Below are positions 26,001-35,220 of a stretch of DNA of 64,000 bases, piece after piece. Location of the stretch: assembly GCF_025421775.1 (NCBI RefSeq), contig NZ_JAOEFX010000009.1, forward strand, positions 1 through 64,000, given 5' to 3'. The notes below the pieces were generated by a model, which was given only the letters and a program-made list of their open reading frames with translations, did no database searches and was not told the origin of the DNA. A program made the position numbers and the translations under genes. Numbering within the stretch: position 1 is the stretch's first letter; the number at the start of each line of letters is the position of its first letter. Source of the stretch: Paenarthrobacter aurescens. Its GTDB lineage: Bacteria > Actinomycetota > Actinomycetes > Actinomycetales > Micrococcaceae.

Positions 26001-26723
26001 ATGGCCAACAAGGGTAAGCAGCAGTCGACCGTGCGCTCATCAGCGCCGGCGAAGGGTGCTGCCCGTGGCTCATCCGGCGCCGGTACGCCGGGCAAAAGCA
26101 GCCCGACGAACAGGCGCAGGCCCAGTCCTGCCGTGTACCGCCGTCGTCGACAGGTTGTATTTGGTGCGCTGCTGCTGGTGATCGCCTTGCTCGTGGTTGG
26201 CGCGGTGGCCGTCACTGGGGCGCTCACTGGGCAGTCCGAGCCGCAAGCCGTCACTACCCCGGAGGCCTCGCAGGCGCCGACGCAGGGCAGTGCCCCGTCC
26301 GGAACGCCGTCACCCTCCGCTTCTCCCACGCCAGTGTGCGACTTCAACCTGATGACCGTCGCCGCCAAGACTGACAAGCCCGCCTACGGTGCGGAGGACA
26401 AGCCGCTGCTCACCATGACCATCACCAACGGTGGCGCAGCCCCCTGCGAGGTCAACGTGGGTACATCCCAGATGGAGTACCTGGTGATGAGTGGCGGGGA
26501 CCGGATCTTCTCGTCCAAGGACTGCCAGACCGGCGGCGAGGACCTCATCAAGACCATCCAGCCCGGCAAGAGTGAGACCGCAAATTTCCCGTGGCAACGC
26601 AACCGGACCCTTGAGGGCTGCGGTGCGATCAACGCCAAGCCCGGTGGCGGCGGGGCCTACTACACCTTCGAGGCGCGGCTGGGAAACAAAGCCAGCCCCA
26701 AAGCCGTCTTCCAGCTGAACTAA
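26001..26723 (+). CDS. Membrane-anchored extracellular protein with DUF4232-like domain
   Basis: A 240-residue protein with a basic cytoplasmic N-terminus (about 50 residues), one membrane helix (GALLLVIALLVVGAVAVTGAL), a Ser/Pro/Thr-rich linker, and an extracellular beta domain from about residue 115. Three Cys pairs (CDFN, PCEV, KDCQ, EGCG) suggest disulfides. The ATG lies 6 bases after TAGCCT (25989-25994), so it is probably leaderless. It diverges from gtrA and converges on disA. The function is unknown. Confidence 0.7.
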   Translation: MANKGKQQSTVRSSAPAKGAARGSSGAGTPGKSSPTNRRRPSPAVYRRRRQVVFGALLLVIALLVVGAVAVTGALTGQSEPQAVTTPEASQAPTQGSAPSGTPSPSASPTPVCDFNLMTVAAKTDKPAYGAEDKPLLTMTITNGGAAPCEVNVGTSQMEYLVMSGGDRIFSSKDCQTGGEDLIKTIQPGKSETANFPWQRNRTLEGCGAINAKPGGGGAYYTFEARLGNKASPKAVFQLN

Positions 26724-26753
26724 CGCTTTGGGCGTCCGACGACGGCAGGCGGC

Positions 26754-27830
26754 TTAGAGGAACCGGTCCAGGAGGCTGGCCTCGGCCATGCGGCTCAGGC
26801 CCTCGCGGACTGTGCGGGCACGCTGGTCGCCGATGCCGTCCACTGTCATGAGGTCGTCAATAGTTGCTGCCATGAGGTTCTGCAGCCCGCCGAAGTAGTC
26901 CACCAGTCGGTCGGCGACGGCCTTGGGCACTGACTTCAAACCGGACAGCAGACGGTAGCCGCGCGGCTGGACTACGGCGTCCAGTTGCTCAACCCCGCCG
27001 GCGAAACCGATGATGTGCGCGATGCGGCTGAGATCGATCAGTTCGGTAGGGCCCAGGTTGAGGAGTGCCTGGACGGCTTCCTCTATTTCCTCAGGCGAGG
27101 CGTCCGGGTCAGAGTAGTCGCGGATGATGACGTCGCTGCCGGGCCCGCGGCCCATGGTGAGCTCTTCCACCTGGAGGGAAAGGAGCCGGCCGTCTTCGCC
27201 AAGTTCCAGCACGTACTGGGCGATTTCTTCGGAGATGCGCCGGACCATTTCCTGGCGCTGCAGGGTGACGGCGACGTCCCTGACCGTGACCAGGGCTTCG
27301 ATTTCCAGGGCAGAGAGTGAGCTGGTGACCTGGTCCAACCTGGCGCTGTACCGCTCAAGGGTTGCCAAGGCCTGGTTGGCGCGGGCCAGGACCTTCTCGG
27401 ACCCCTCCAGCACGTGCCGCAGGCCGTTCACGTAGAGCGCGATGATCTGCATGGACTGGCTGACGGAAATGACGGGCACGCCGGTCTGGATGGCGACGCG
27501 TTCGGCTGTGCGGTGCCTTGTACCGGATTCCTGGGTTTCGATGCTCGAGTCCGGAACCAGTTGGACGGCCGCGCGGACGATGTTGCTGGCATCCTTGTCA
27601 CAGATGATGGCACCGTCCATCTTGGCCAGCTCACGCAGGCGCGTGGGGGAGAAATCGATGCCGATATCGAATCCGCCGGAACAGATGGAGTCGATGGTGC
27701 GGTCATAGCCCAGCACAATCAAGGCGCCTGTTCGTCCACGGAGGATGCGTTCAAGGCCATCACGCAACGGAGTTCCGGGTGCGACTCTGGCCAGAGTCGC
27801 CTTGAGTGACTCTTCCGGGCTCCGGGCCAT
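26754..27830 (-). CDS. disA: DNA integrity scanning protein / diadenylate cyclase DisA
   Basis: A 358-residue octameric enzyme that makes c-di-AMP from two ATP and scans DNA for branched structures. The N-terminal DAC domain has DGAIICDKD and the TRHRTAERVA motif. A helical linker leads to the C-terminal helix-hairpin-helix domain (GIGDQRARTVREGLSRM). The ATG has GAAGGG upstream. In many actinobacteria disA and radA are close; here the nitrogen gene cluster lies between them. Confidence 0.96.
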   Translation of the reverse strand: MARSPEESLKATLARVAPGTPLRDGLERILRGRTGALIVLGYDRTIDSICSGGFDIGIDFSPTRLRELAKMDGAIICDKDASNIVRAAVQLVPDSSIETQESGTRHRTAERVAIQTGVPVISVSQSMQIIALYVNGLRHVLEGSEKVLARANQALATLERYSARLDQVTSSLSALEIEALVTVRDVAVTLQRQEMVRRISEEIAQYVLELGEDGRLLSLQVEELTMGRGPGSDVIIRDYSDPDASPEEIEEAVQALLNLGPTELIDLSRIAHIIGFAGGVEQLDAVVQPRGYRLLSGLKSVPKAVADRLVDYFGGLQNLMAATIDDLMTVDGIGDQRARTVREGLSRMAEASLLDRFL

Positions 27831-28065
27831 AGGGTTTCCCTTCGAAGGTGCAAGCCTCGGCTCACAGACAAGCTGAATCCGGCATCAGTGGGCACTCATG
27901 AAAAATGGCCCAATGACGACAAGCACAATGATAGGGCTTCCGGGCACCGTTAACCGCACCAGCAAGCCCCAAAGTGGGTCATTTCGTGATGTTCGGCAAT
28001 GCCCTGAAAGTGGTTTGGCGGCCAATCGACGGAACCCCCATTTCCGTTGATCAGCCGCCTGCCGC

Positions 28066-29940
28066 CTAGATCCGGCCGCGCCCAAGCCCGGTCAGCAACG
28101 CTCCTCCTGCCTCGCGCCAAAACCCGTGGCCTCCCGATCCAGCAGCGTCATTCTCCAGGTATTTAATCCAATCGCGGTACTCGGTAATGTCCTGTCCTTC
28201 TGCCGCAGCCACGGCGTCACAGGCAAAGCCCACGGCTTTGCTGCCATCGTCCAGCGTGATGGAACCCAGCAGCATGGGTTCCGGCAGTTCAGCAAGAAAT
28301 GATCCAAGCCCGGCCTCTGAAAGCAGCCACCTCTCGGCCACGAGCCCGGCTCCCCGGGCTGATCGCACCACACCGGGCTTGGGCGGCGTGGTCTTTAACG
28401 CCACCATCCGATACTGCGGGCCCGTGGTCACTTTGCCGTCCCAGAAAGCTCCGCGGCGTTCCAGTTCAGCCGCCAGTGGTTGCCCCTTACGGTGCGCCCC
28501 TACCACCACCAAGGGAACGACGGCGGCTCCCGCAGCAACCGGCCACGGCACCTTGGGATCGGGCGACTGGGCGGGTGCGGGCCTTGCTGCGGCACCCGCG
28601 GCGAACAGTTCCGGCAGTTCCGGGGTGAGCTCGATCCGGCGCGCGATGTCCGCGGCCACCCCGTCCTCGAAGGTCCGGGCAACCACGGTCAGGCCGAACT
28701 GCGCGGTGCTGCTTGTGTCGCCCGCGCCGCCTGTTTCGTTGACGGTGCCCGCCGGCACCGCCACGGCACTGAGATCGAAGAGGTTGCAGAAATTGGTATA
28801 GGTGCCCATCCGGGAGTTGACCCCCACGGGATCGGCTGCGACCTCCGCCAGCGTCGGATGGAACGGCGCCGTGGGAACTATCAGCGCATCGAAGCCCTCC
28901 AAGCGTTCCATGGCTTGATGCCTGAGCTGCTCCAACGCCGCCGTGTCCGCCACATACTGGTGCGCAGGTACGTTGCCCGCAGCCTTGATGATGCCGGCGA
29001 CTGTGGGGTCCAGCGCTGCGGGCGCCCCGCCAGAGGTCACCGAGTCAATGAAGCTGCCGACGGCGGCGTAGCGTTCGGCCACCAATCCGCCGTCGTACAG
29101 CAGCCGTGCGGCCTCCAGGAAGACGTCCAGTTCGATGGCTTCGGCCACTACTCCCGTGGACCGCAACCGCTCAATCTGCGCCTGGAACTCGGCCGCCCAG
29201 GCGTCCGGGAGTGCCGGCAGAGCGGCGGGATAGGCCACCCTCGGTGTGGACGGCGCCGCAACCTTGGCGTCTGCAGGCCAGGGGCGGCCCTGCCCGGCCA
29301 TGATTCCCATGGCGAGCTCCGCAGTGGCGAGGTCGCGGGCGAAGATGGTTGCCGTATCCCAGGAACGGCATGCCGGGACCACGCCTTCGGTGGACACAAC
29401 GCCCAAGGTCGGCTTGATCCCCACGATTCCCTGCAGCGCGGCGGGAATCCTGCCCGAACCCGCAGTGTCCGTGCCGATGGCAATGTCCACAAGGCCCAAG
29501 GCCACCGCCACGGCAGATCCCGAACTGGAGCCGCCGGAGATCCTCTCGGGACGCCTCGCATCACGGACAGCACCATACGGGCTGCGGGTACCCACCAGAC
29601 CAGTGGCGAACTGGTCAAGATTGGTGGCCCCGAGCACCAGAGCGCCCGCGGCGCGGAGCCTTGCAACCGGTACCGCATCCCGGGCGGGTACCTCCCCAAA
29701 GCCGGGGCACGCCGCCGTCGTGGTTAAACCGGCAACATCCACGTTGTTCTTCACGGCGAGCAAGAGGCCGGCAAGCGGAAGGTTCTCACCGGCCGCCACG
29801 GCGGCGTCAATCCCGGCCGCTTCTGCCAGCAGTTCATCCCGCCCCCGCAGGTGGATCCAGATTTCAGGACGGCCGACGGCGTCGATCGCACGGAGCGCTG
29901 CCCGGACGCGTTCCGCTGTGACTCCGGTAGGGCTGTTCAT
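28066..29940 (-). CDS. atzF: Allophanate hydrolase
   Basis: A 624-residue amidase-signature enzyme that turns allophanate into ammonia and CO2. The Ser-cisSer-Lys triad is readable: Lys64 (LAVKNNVD), the Ser138-140 cluster (GGSSSGS) and the nucleophile Ser162 (DTAGSGRIPA). The C-terminal allophanate hydrolase domain begins near residue 480. It is the last gene of the set and overlaps the carboxylase gene by 4 bases (ATGA). It receives allophanate from the neighbouring carboxylase and deiminase. Confidence 0.93.
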   Translation of the reverse strand: MNSPTGVTAERVRAALRAIDAVGRPEIWIHLRGRDELLAEAAGIDAAVAAGENLPLAGLLLAVKNNVDVAGLTTTAACPGFGEVPARDAVPVARLRAAGALVLGATNLDQFATGLVGTRSPYGAVRDARRPERISGGSSSGSAVAVALGLVDIAIGTDTAGSGRIPAALQGIVGIKPTLGVVSTEGVVPACRSWDTATIFARDLATAELAMGIMAGQGRPWPADAKVAAPSTPRVAYPAALPALPDAWAAEFQAQIERLRSTGVVAEAIELDVFLEAARLLYDGGLVAERYAAVGSFIDSVTSGGAPAALDPTVAGIIKAAGNVPAHQYVADTAALEQLRHQAMERLEGFDALIVPTAPFHPTLAEVAADPVGVNSRMGTYTNFCNLFDLSAVAVPAGTVNETGGAGDTSSTAQFGLTVVARTFEDGVAADIARRIELTPELPELFAAGAAARPAPAQSPDPKVPWPVAAGAAVVPLVVVGAHRKGQPLAAELERRGAFWDGKVTTGPQYRMVALKTTPPKPGVVRSARGAGLVAERWLLSEAGLGSFLAELPEPMLLGSITLDDGSKAVGFACDAVAAAEGQDITEYRDWIKYLENDAAGSGGHGFWREAGGALLTGLGRGRI

Positions 29941-32900
29941 GACGTGCTTCCTTCCAGAACGAGCGCGGGTTCCCGGACATCCACGGGCTCCAGGACCACC
30001 AGTGCTTCGCCTGCCACCACTTGGGCGCCGGCGGTGGGCAGGACCCGTTGAACCAAGCCATCCACCGGAGCCTGGATGACCGTCTCCATCTTCATCGCTT
30101 CAAGGGAGACCAGCGGCTGACCGGCCACCACCAAGTCTCCGGGTTCCACGTCCACTTTCCAGACGCTGGCGGCGAACGGCGACGTCACCAAAGTGCCGCC
30201 GTCGGGCACTACGACGTCGTCGGCCGGCGGCGCCAACGAAACGGCCTGCTCGGCACGGTCGAACTCCCCGGCTTCCTCCCAAGCCTGGCGCTCCACGGCG
30301 AAAGCGGCCGACTGGGTCTCGCGGAACTCCGCAATGGAGACGCTGTTGCGGTCCAGGAATTCCTCATGTTCCGCCAGCGAGAACGTGCCGTCCTGGATTT
30401 CCACGCCGCGGCCGCGGCCTGCAGCCATGTCTGCGCGGAGGTCCAGGAGTTCCTCGGGACTGACGGGGTACCAGGAAATGCGGTCGAAGAACCTGAGCAG
30501 CCAAGGCGAGCCCGGTTCAAACGGTGCCGAATCCGCGTACCGCGACCAAACCTGGGTGGTGCGGCCAACGAACTGGTAGCCGCCGGGACCTTCCATGCCG
30601 TAAATGCACATATAAGCTCCACCAATGCCCACGGCATTCTCGGGTGTCCAGGTGCGGGCAGGGTTGTACTTGGTGGTTACCAGCCGGTGCCGCGGATCCA
30701 ATGGAGTTGCCACCGGCGCTCCGAGGTACACGTCGCCCAGGCCCAGGACGAGGTACTCCGCGTTGAAGACGGTATCGAAGACGTCGTTGACGGAGTCCAG
30801 ACCGTTGATGCGGCGGATGAACTCGATGTTCCACGGGCACCATGGGGCGTCGTCGCGGACACCGGCCATGTAGCGCTCGATCGCCTCGCGGGTGGCGGGA
30901 TCGTCCCAGGACAACGGGAGGCGAACACTGCGGCTGGGCACCACCAGCTCCGAGCTTGCAGGGAGAGAGGCGTCCACCTCGCGCACCAGGCCCAACAGCT
31001 TCGAAGTGGGAAGGACCGACGGATCGGCCTTGATCTGCAGGGAACGGATACCGGGAGTCAGATCCACGATGCCCCGGACTGCGAGGCGCTCGAGTTCCTG
31101 ATGGAGGGCGTGGACACGGGCGCGGAGGCCAAGGTCCAGCACCATGTCGCCGTACTCCACCAAAAGGTTGTCATCACCGGAGCGCCGGTAGGTGACTGCG
31201 GGCCGGCCGTCGCCTTCGGGCACCCGGCCCAGCACGCCGTCGTCGCCGTCTCCGCGGAGCAGCCCGGCGGTGCCTGAAGCCGAACCGGAAGCCGAGAGGG
31301 TGCCCGTGGTGAAACCGGCGCTACCCGGCAAAATCAGCTGCCTCGCAGCGCCAAGTTCGTTAATGGAAGGCGCCTCAACCGAGCGGATGGGCACAAAGCG
31401 GACCTTATCGCCCGGACGGAGTTGGCCCAGCTTCCAGCGCTCGCCGGTCACGACGGTGACGGGGCAGACGAAACCGCCCAGGCTGGGACCATCAGGACCC
31501 AGGAGAATGGGGGTGTCGCCGGTGAAGTCCAAGGCACCCACCGAATAGGCGGTGTCGTGGATGTTGGAGGGGTGCAGTCCGGCCTCTCCGCCGTCATTGC
31601 GTGCCCAGCGCGGTTTGGGGCCGATCAGGCGGACGCCGGTGCGGGCCGAGTTGAAGTGGACCTCGTATTCGGTGGCGTACAGTTCCTCGATGTCTTCGCG
31701 TTGGAAGAATTCCGGTGCACCGTGTGGCCCCTCCACCACATTCAGCTGCCATTCCGTGGTGAGTGCCGGGCGGCTCTCCACCGGAACTGCGCCGGGGACG
31801 GTTTCGGGCAGGTGACCGGTGACCGTGCGGAGCACATCGCTGGCCCGCAGCACGCGGCCGCCGTGGCCACCGAACTGGCCCAACGTGAAGGTGGACGCAC
31901 TGCCGAGGTACCGGGGAACATCCAGCCCGCCTTCAAAGAGGACATAGCCCCTCAGCCCGGATCCGTCGGCCGTTCCAACATCCAGCAGGCCGTTATCAGG
32001 TACGGTGATGGGCTCCCAAGTGCTGGCAGGCTTGCCGTTGACGGTCACGGTGACGTCGGCGCCGGTGACACACACTGTGGTGGCGTGGGTGAAGCGGAGC
32101 GCCGGTCCGGCCATGGTGAATTCCAGGCCGGGTGCACCCTCAGGATTGCCCAGCGCGGTGTTGCCCAGCCGGAACGACAAATCATCCATGGGGCCACTCG
32201 GCGGGACGCCGATCTGCCACAGCCCGATCCTGCCCGGCCAGTCCTGCACACTGGTCTGGAGACCCGGCCGTTCAACAGTGATCCGCGGTTCAGGATCACC
32301 CACGGTGTTCAGGGTTCCGGTGGAATGCTCCGCGGCGCGGACCACGTCCATGCCGGCCACGGCGCGCAGCATGCCCAGGTTGGTCTCGATGCCATCAATG
32401 CGGGTCTCCGCCAACGCGGCAGCCAGGGCGTCGAAGGCGGCGTCACGGGTGGTGCCGGACGTGATGACCTTGCCCAGCAGGGGATCGTAGCTGGTGGAGA
32501 CTTCGCTGCCGGTCTCCACCCAGGCGTCAATGCGCACGACGTCGGAGGCCGGGTACTGCGCGTTGGTGACGGTTCCGGCGCTGGGCTGGAAGTTCCGGGC
32601 CGGGTCTTCTGCATAGATGCGGGCTTCCACAGCGTGGCCTGAGACGGGCACGCTGTCCGGCACGCCCTGAAGCACGGGCTCCTGCTGGGCGAGGTTCAGC
32701 ATCCACTCCACCAGGTCAACGCCGGTGATGGCTTCGGTGACTGGGTGCTCTACTTGCAGCCGTGCATTGACTTCCAGGAAGGATGCTTCCTGCCGGACGG
32801 GGTCGTACACGAACTCCACCGTTCCGGCCGAGCGGTAGCCCACGGAGGCGCACAGCGCGCGGGAGCTTCGGTGCAGTTCCTCCCTTAACGCATCAGGGAG

Positions 32901-33641
32901 GTCCGGCGCCGGGGCTTCTTCAAGCACTTTCTGGTGGCGGCGTTGCAGCGAGCAGTCACGGTCGCCGAGGCTCACCACGCGGTCCTCACCGTCGCCGAAC
33001 ACCTGGACTTCCACGTGGCGGGCATGTTCGATGTAGCGCTCGGCAAAGACGCCGGCCGTTCCAAAGCTGGAACTGGCCAGGCGGGCCACCCGGGAGTAGT
33101 TGTCGCGGAGTTCGGCTTCGTCGCGGCAGACGGCCATGCCGATACCACCGCCACCCCCGGTTGCCTTGAGCATGAGCGGGAAACCGATGGTTTCCGATGC
33201 TGCCACGGCTTCGTCCAGATCCTCCAGGAGGCCGGATCCGGCGATCATGGGAACGCCAGCGCGTTGGGCGGCATCGCGGGCCGTGTGCTTGGTGCCGAAG
33301 ATCCGGAGCTGGTCCGGGGTGGGGCCTACGAAGACCAGGCCGGCCGCTTCAACAGCTTCCGCGAAGGCTGCGTCCTCGGACAGGAACCCGTAGCCAGGGT
33401 GAATGGCTCCCGCCCCGGTGGCGGCTGCCGCACTGAGGATGGCGTCGACCTTGAGATACGACTCCTTGGCGGGTGCAGGTCCGAGCAGGACGGCCTCGTC
33501 AGCGAGCTTTACATGCTTGGCACCGCGGTCCGCTTCGGAGAAGACGGCGACGGTGCGGAGTCCTGCCTTGCGGGCGGACTCGATGATCCGGCAGGCGATC
33601 TCGCCCCGGTTGGCAATGAGGAGGGTGTCGAAGCGGTTCAT
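29937..33641 (-). CDS. Biotin-dependent guanidine/urea carboxylase
   Basis: A 1,234-residue multidomain carboxylase starting at ATG 33641. The biotin carboxylase part (about residues 1-450, LLIANRGEIACRI, then ATGGGGGIGM) is followed by the two carboxyltransferase halves of the KipA (RPGLQTSVQDWPG) and KipI (YRRSGDDNLLVEYGD) type. A biotin carrier domain ends the protein, with the biotinylated Lys1184 in EAMKMET. Databases usually name this urea carboxylase. Homologues beside paired DUF1989 genes act on guanidine, making carboxyguanidine, so guanidine is the likelier substrate. It overlaps both neighbours by 4 bases. Confidence 0.9.
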   Translation of the reverse strand: MNRFDTLLIANRGEIACRIIESARKAGLRTVAVFSEADRGAKHVKLADEAVLLGPAPAKESYLKVDAILSAAAATGAGAIHPGYGFLSEDAAFAEAVEAAGLVFVGPTPDQLRIFGTKHTARDAAQRAGVPMIAGSGLLEDLDEAVAASETIGFPLMLKATGGGGGIGMAVCRDEAELRDNYSRVARLASSSFGTAGVFAERYIEHARHVEVQVFGDGEDRVVSLGDRDCSLQRRHQKVLEEAPAPDLPDALREELHRSSRALCASVGYRSAGTVEFVYDPVRQEASFLEVNARLQVEHPVTEAITGVDLVEWMLNLAQQEPVLQGVPDSVPVSGHAVEARIYAEDPARNFQPSAGTVTNAQYPASDVVRIDAWVETGSEVSTSYDPLLGKVITSGTTRDAAFDALAAALAETRIDGIETNLGMLRAVAGMDVVRAAEHSTGTLNTVGDPEPRITVERPGLQTSVQDWPGRIGLWQIGVPPSGPMDDLSFRLGNTALGNPEGAPGLEFTMAGPALRFTHATTVCVTGADVTVTVNGKPASTWEPITVPDNGLLDVGTADGSGLRGYVLFEGGLDVPRYLGSASTFTLGQFGGHGGRVLRASDVLRTVTGHLPETVPGAVPVESRPALTTEWQLNVVEGPHGAPEFFQREDIEELYATEYEVHFNSARTGVRLIGPKPRWARNDGGEAGLHPSNIHDTAYSVGALDFTGDTPILLGPDGPSLGGFVCPVTVVTGERWKLGQLRPGDKVRFVPIRSVEAPSINELGAARQLILPGSAGFTTGTLSASGSASGTAGLLRGDGDDGVLGRVPEGDGRPAVTYRRSGDDNLLVEYGDMVLDLGLRARVHALHQELERLAVRGIVDLTPGIRSLQIKADPSVLPTSKLLGLVREVDASLPASSELVVPSRSVRLPLSWDDPATREAIERYMAGVRDDAPWCPWNIEFIRRINGLDSVNDVFDTVFNAEYLVLGLGDVYLGAPVATPLDPRHRLVTTKYNPARTWTPENAVGIGGAYMCIYGMEGPGGYQFVGRTTQVWSRYADSAPFEPGSPWLLRFFDRISWYPVSPEELLDLRADMAAGRGRGVEIQDGTFSLAEHEEFLDRNSVSIAEFRETQSAAFAVERQAWEEAGEFDRAEQAVSLAPPADDVVVPDGGTLVTSPFAASVWKVDVEPGDLVVAGQPLVSLEAMKMETVIQAPVDGLVQRVLPTAGAQVVAGEALVVLEPVDVREPALVLEGSTS

Positions 33642-34294
33642 GCGCGGGCCTCCGGACGTGTGACGATCATGCGCACCGGCGTGGGGTTGAAGCCGTTGCA
33701 GGGGTTGTTGATTTGGGGGCAATTGGACACCAGTACCAACGTGTCCACTTCGGCGCGGAGTGCCACTCGCTTGCCTGGCGCGGACAGCCCGTCCACGATG
33801 CCCAGCGCGCCGTCAGGATCCACCGGCACGTTCATGAACCAGTTGATGTTGGACACCAAGTCCTTCTTTCCGAGGTCCCACTTGGCGCCTTCAATGAGGA
33901 AGTTCTCAACGCAGGCGTGCTGTTCGTGGGTGTGCTGGCCGTAGCGGAGAGTGTTGGATTCCTGGGAGCAGGCACCGCCGATGGTGTCGTGGACGCCAAC
34001 TTCGTCCGCCACCACTGTCATGAGTGCCTGGCCGCTGTCGGCGCGGAGGACCGAGCCAGTGGTGAGGAAAATGCTGCCTTGGGTTGCGACGGTCACGGCC
34101 GCCGAGTACCGGGTGCTGGTGTCTTTGGCCGCGTAGAGAATGCAGTCCACGGCCTGGTTGCCGTCGAGGTCCACAATGGTGAGCACGTCTCCGGCCTCAA
34201 CCACGGCAGACCATGGGCCGCGGGCTTCCACCAGCTCGTCCAATACGACGCGGCCAGGGACCAGTGCGGGGGTGATTTCTGCGGTGGCGTTCAT
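33638..34294 (-). CDS. DUF1989 protein, Cys-rich carboxyguanidine deiminase subunit
   Basis: A 218-residue protein, formerly urea carboxylase-associated protein 1. In guanidine clusters the two DUF1989 proteins form a heteromeric carboxyguanidine deiminase (CgdA/CgdB) that makes allophanate and ammonia. This copy keeps several Cys in conserved places (GGACSQESN, QHACVENFL, SNCPQINNPCN) that could bind metal or catalyse. It is therefore the more likely catalytic partner. The start is ATG 34294, overlapping the upstream DUF1989 gene by 4 bases. Confidence 0.85.
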   Translation of the reverse strand: MNATAEITPALVPGRVVLDELVEARGPWSAVVEAGDVLTIVDLDGNQAVDCILYAAKDTSTRYSAAVTVATQGSIFLTTGSVLRADSGQALMTVVADEVGVHDTIGGACSQESNTLRYGQHTHEQHACVENFLIEGAKWDLGKKDLVSNINWFMNVPVDPDGALGIVDGLSAPGKRVALRAEVDTLVLVSNCPQINNPCNGFNPTPVRMIVTRPEARA

Positions 34295-35187
34295 GCGGAG
34301 GTCCTTGCGTTGTAGTCGAGTTCTGTGTTGTGGAGGGCCAGACGCCCCTCCGGGCCCAGGTCTACGTTGAGGGTTCCGTCCCTGAGTGCCTCCAGGTCCT
34401 GGGGGGCCTGCCACGCAACGATGTCCACGGCGCTTCCCGTGAACTCCGGACGCGGGTCCAACGGGTGGGCGGTATTGGCCAGGACCAGCGCTGCGTCCAT
34501 GTGGAGGAGAAGTTCGACGGCGGCCCCGGCACCGGCGCTGCCGCCGAACTGGATGCTGCCATCAGGGTCTACGGTGATGCCCTTGAAGAACGAGATCGAC
34601 GGCGGCAGTTGCGTTTGGCTGATGCCATGCTTCATGCCGCCAAGGGTCAACAGTTCACGGCCGGCCGGTGACGGGCTGTGCGCTGATCCGGCACCGTACT
34701 TTGCGGTGTTGCCGGCGAGGTGTGTGGTGCCGGTGAGGGCATCGTGGTTGCCGGACGAGTCGGCCACCACGGTGGCCATCAGCCGGCCGGCGTCGGACAG
34801 CAGGGGGTGACCTGTGGTCATGTAGGCCTGCCAGGGGACCTTGACCGTGTCCGCGACGTTGAGCCGCTCGTGCTGGGCGCCGCTCCGGACGATGACAGCG
34901 TGAACGCAAGCATCGCCGTCGAGGTCTGTGATCCTGATGCGCGTCCCGCGGGCCAGTTCCAGATGGGTGTAGCGGCCAAAGGCCAGCGTCTCGGCCCAGG
35001 TCAACGCCGTCTTTGCCTCCGCGGGGAGGCTCTCCGTCAACCGCGCCGGAGCGGAAGCGGGCGGGACATGGATCATGGTCTCCGCTGCCCGGCCGTGCTG
35101 GGCCCGGGCATGCAACTTGGCGCCTGCCGTGGTGGCGGTTCCGTTTTCAGTAGTCCGTGTTTCGAGAGTCTGTGTCATGGCATTCAT
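34291..35187 (-). CDS. DUF1989 protein, partner subunit
   Basis: A 298-residue paralogue of the downstream DUF1989 protein, with an extra N-terminal tail of about 60 residues. ATG 35178 is an alternative start 3 codons in. It keeps TDLDGDACVHAV and the VDPDG segment. It has LANTAHPLDPRPEF where the partner has SNCPQINNPCN, so the C-terminal Cys pair is lost. A non-catalytic or regulatory role in a heteromer is inferred. The gene is coupled by ATGA overlap to the next one. Confidence 0.83.
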   Translation of the reverse strand: MNAMTQTLETRTTENGTATTAGAKLHARAQHGRAAETMIHVPPASAPARLTESLPAEAKTALTWAETLAFGRYTHLELARGTRIRITDLDGDACVHAVIVRSGAQHERLNVADTVKVPWQAYMTTGHPLLSDAGRLMATVVADSSGNHDALTGTTHLAGNTAKYGAGSAHSPSPAGRELLTLGGMKHGISQTQLPPSISFFKGITVDPDGSIQFGGSAGAGAAVELLLHMDAALVLANTAHPLDPRPEFTGSAVDIVAWQAPQDLEALRDGTLNVDLGPEGRLALHNTELDYNARTSA

Positions 35188-35220
35188 TTCTGTGCTTGAG
35201 CGGGATGGTGGTGCGGCGGG

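Noticed and set aside
27831..28065. Small gene between disA and allophanate hydrolase
   Set aside because: The only frame (27885-28085, reverse) lacks a ribosome site, overlaps the end of the allophanate hydrolase gene and has an unconvincing composition. I see no supported feature in this gap.
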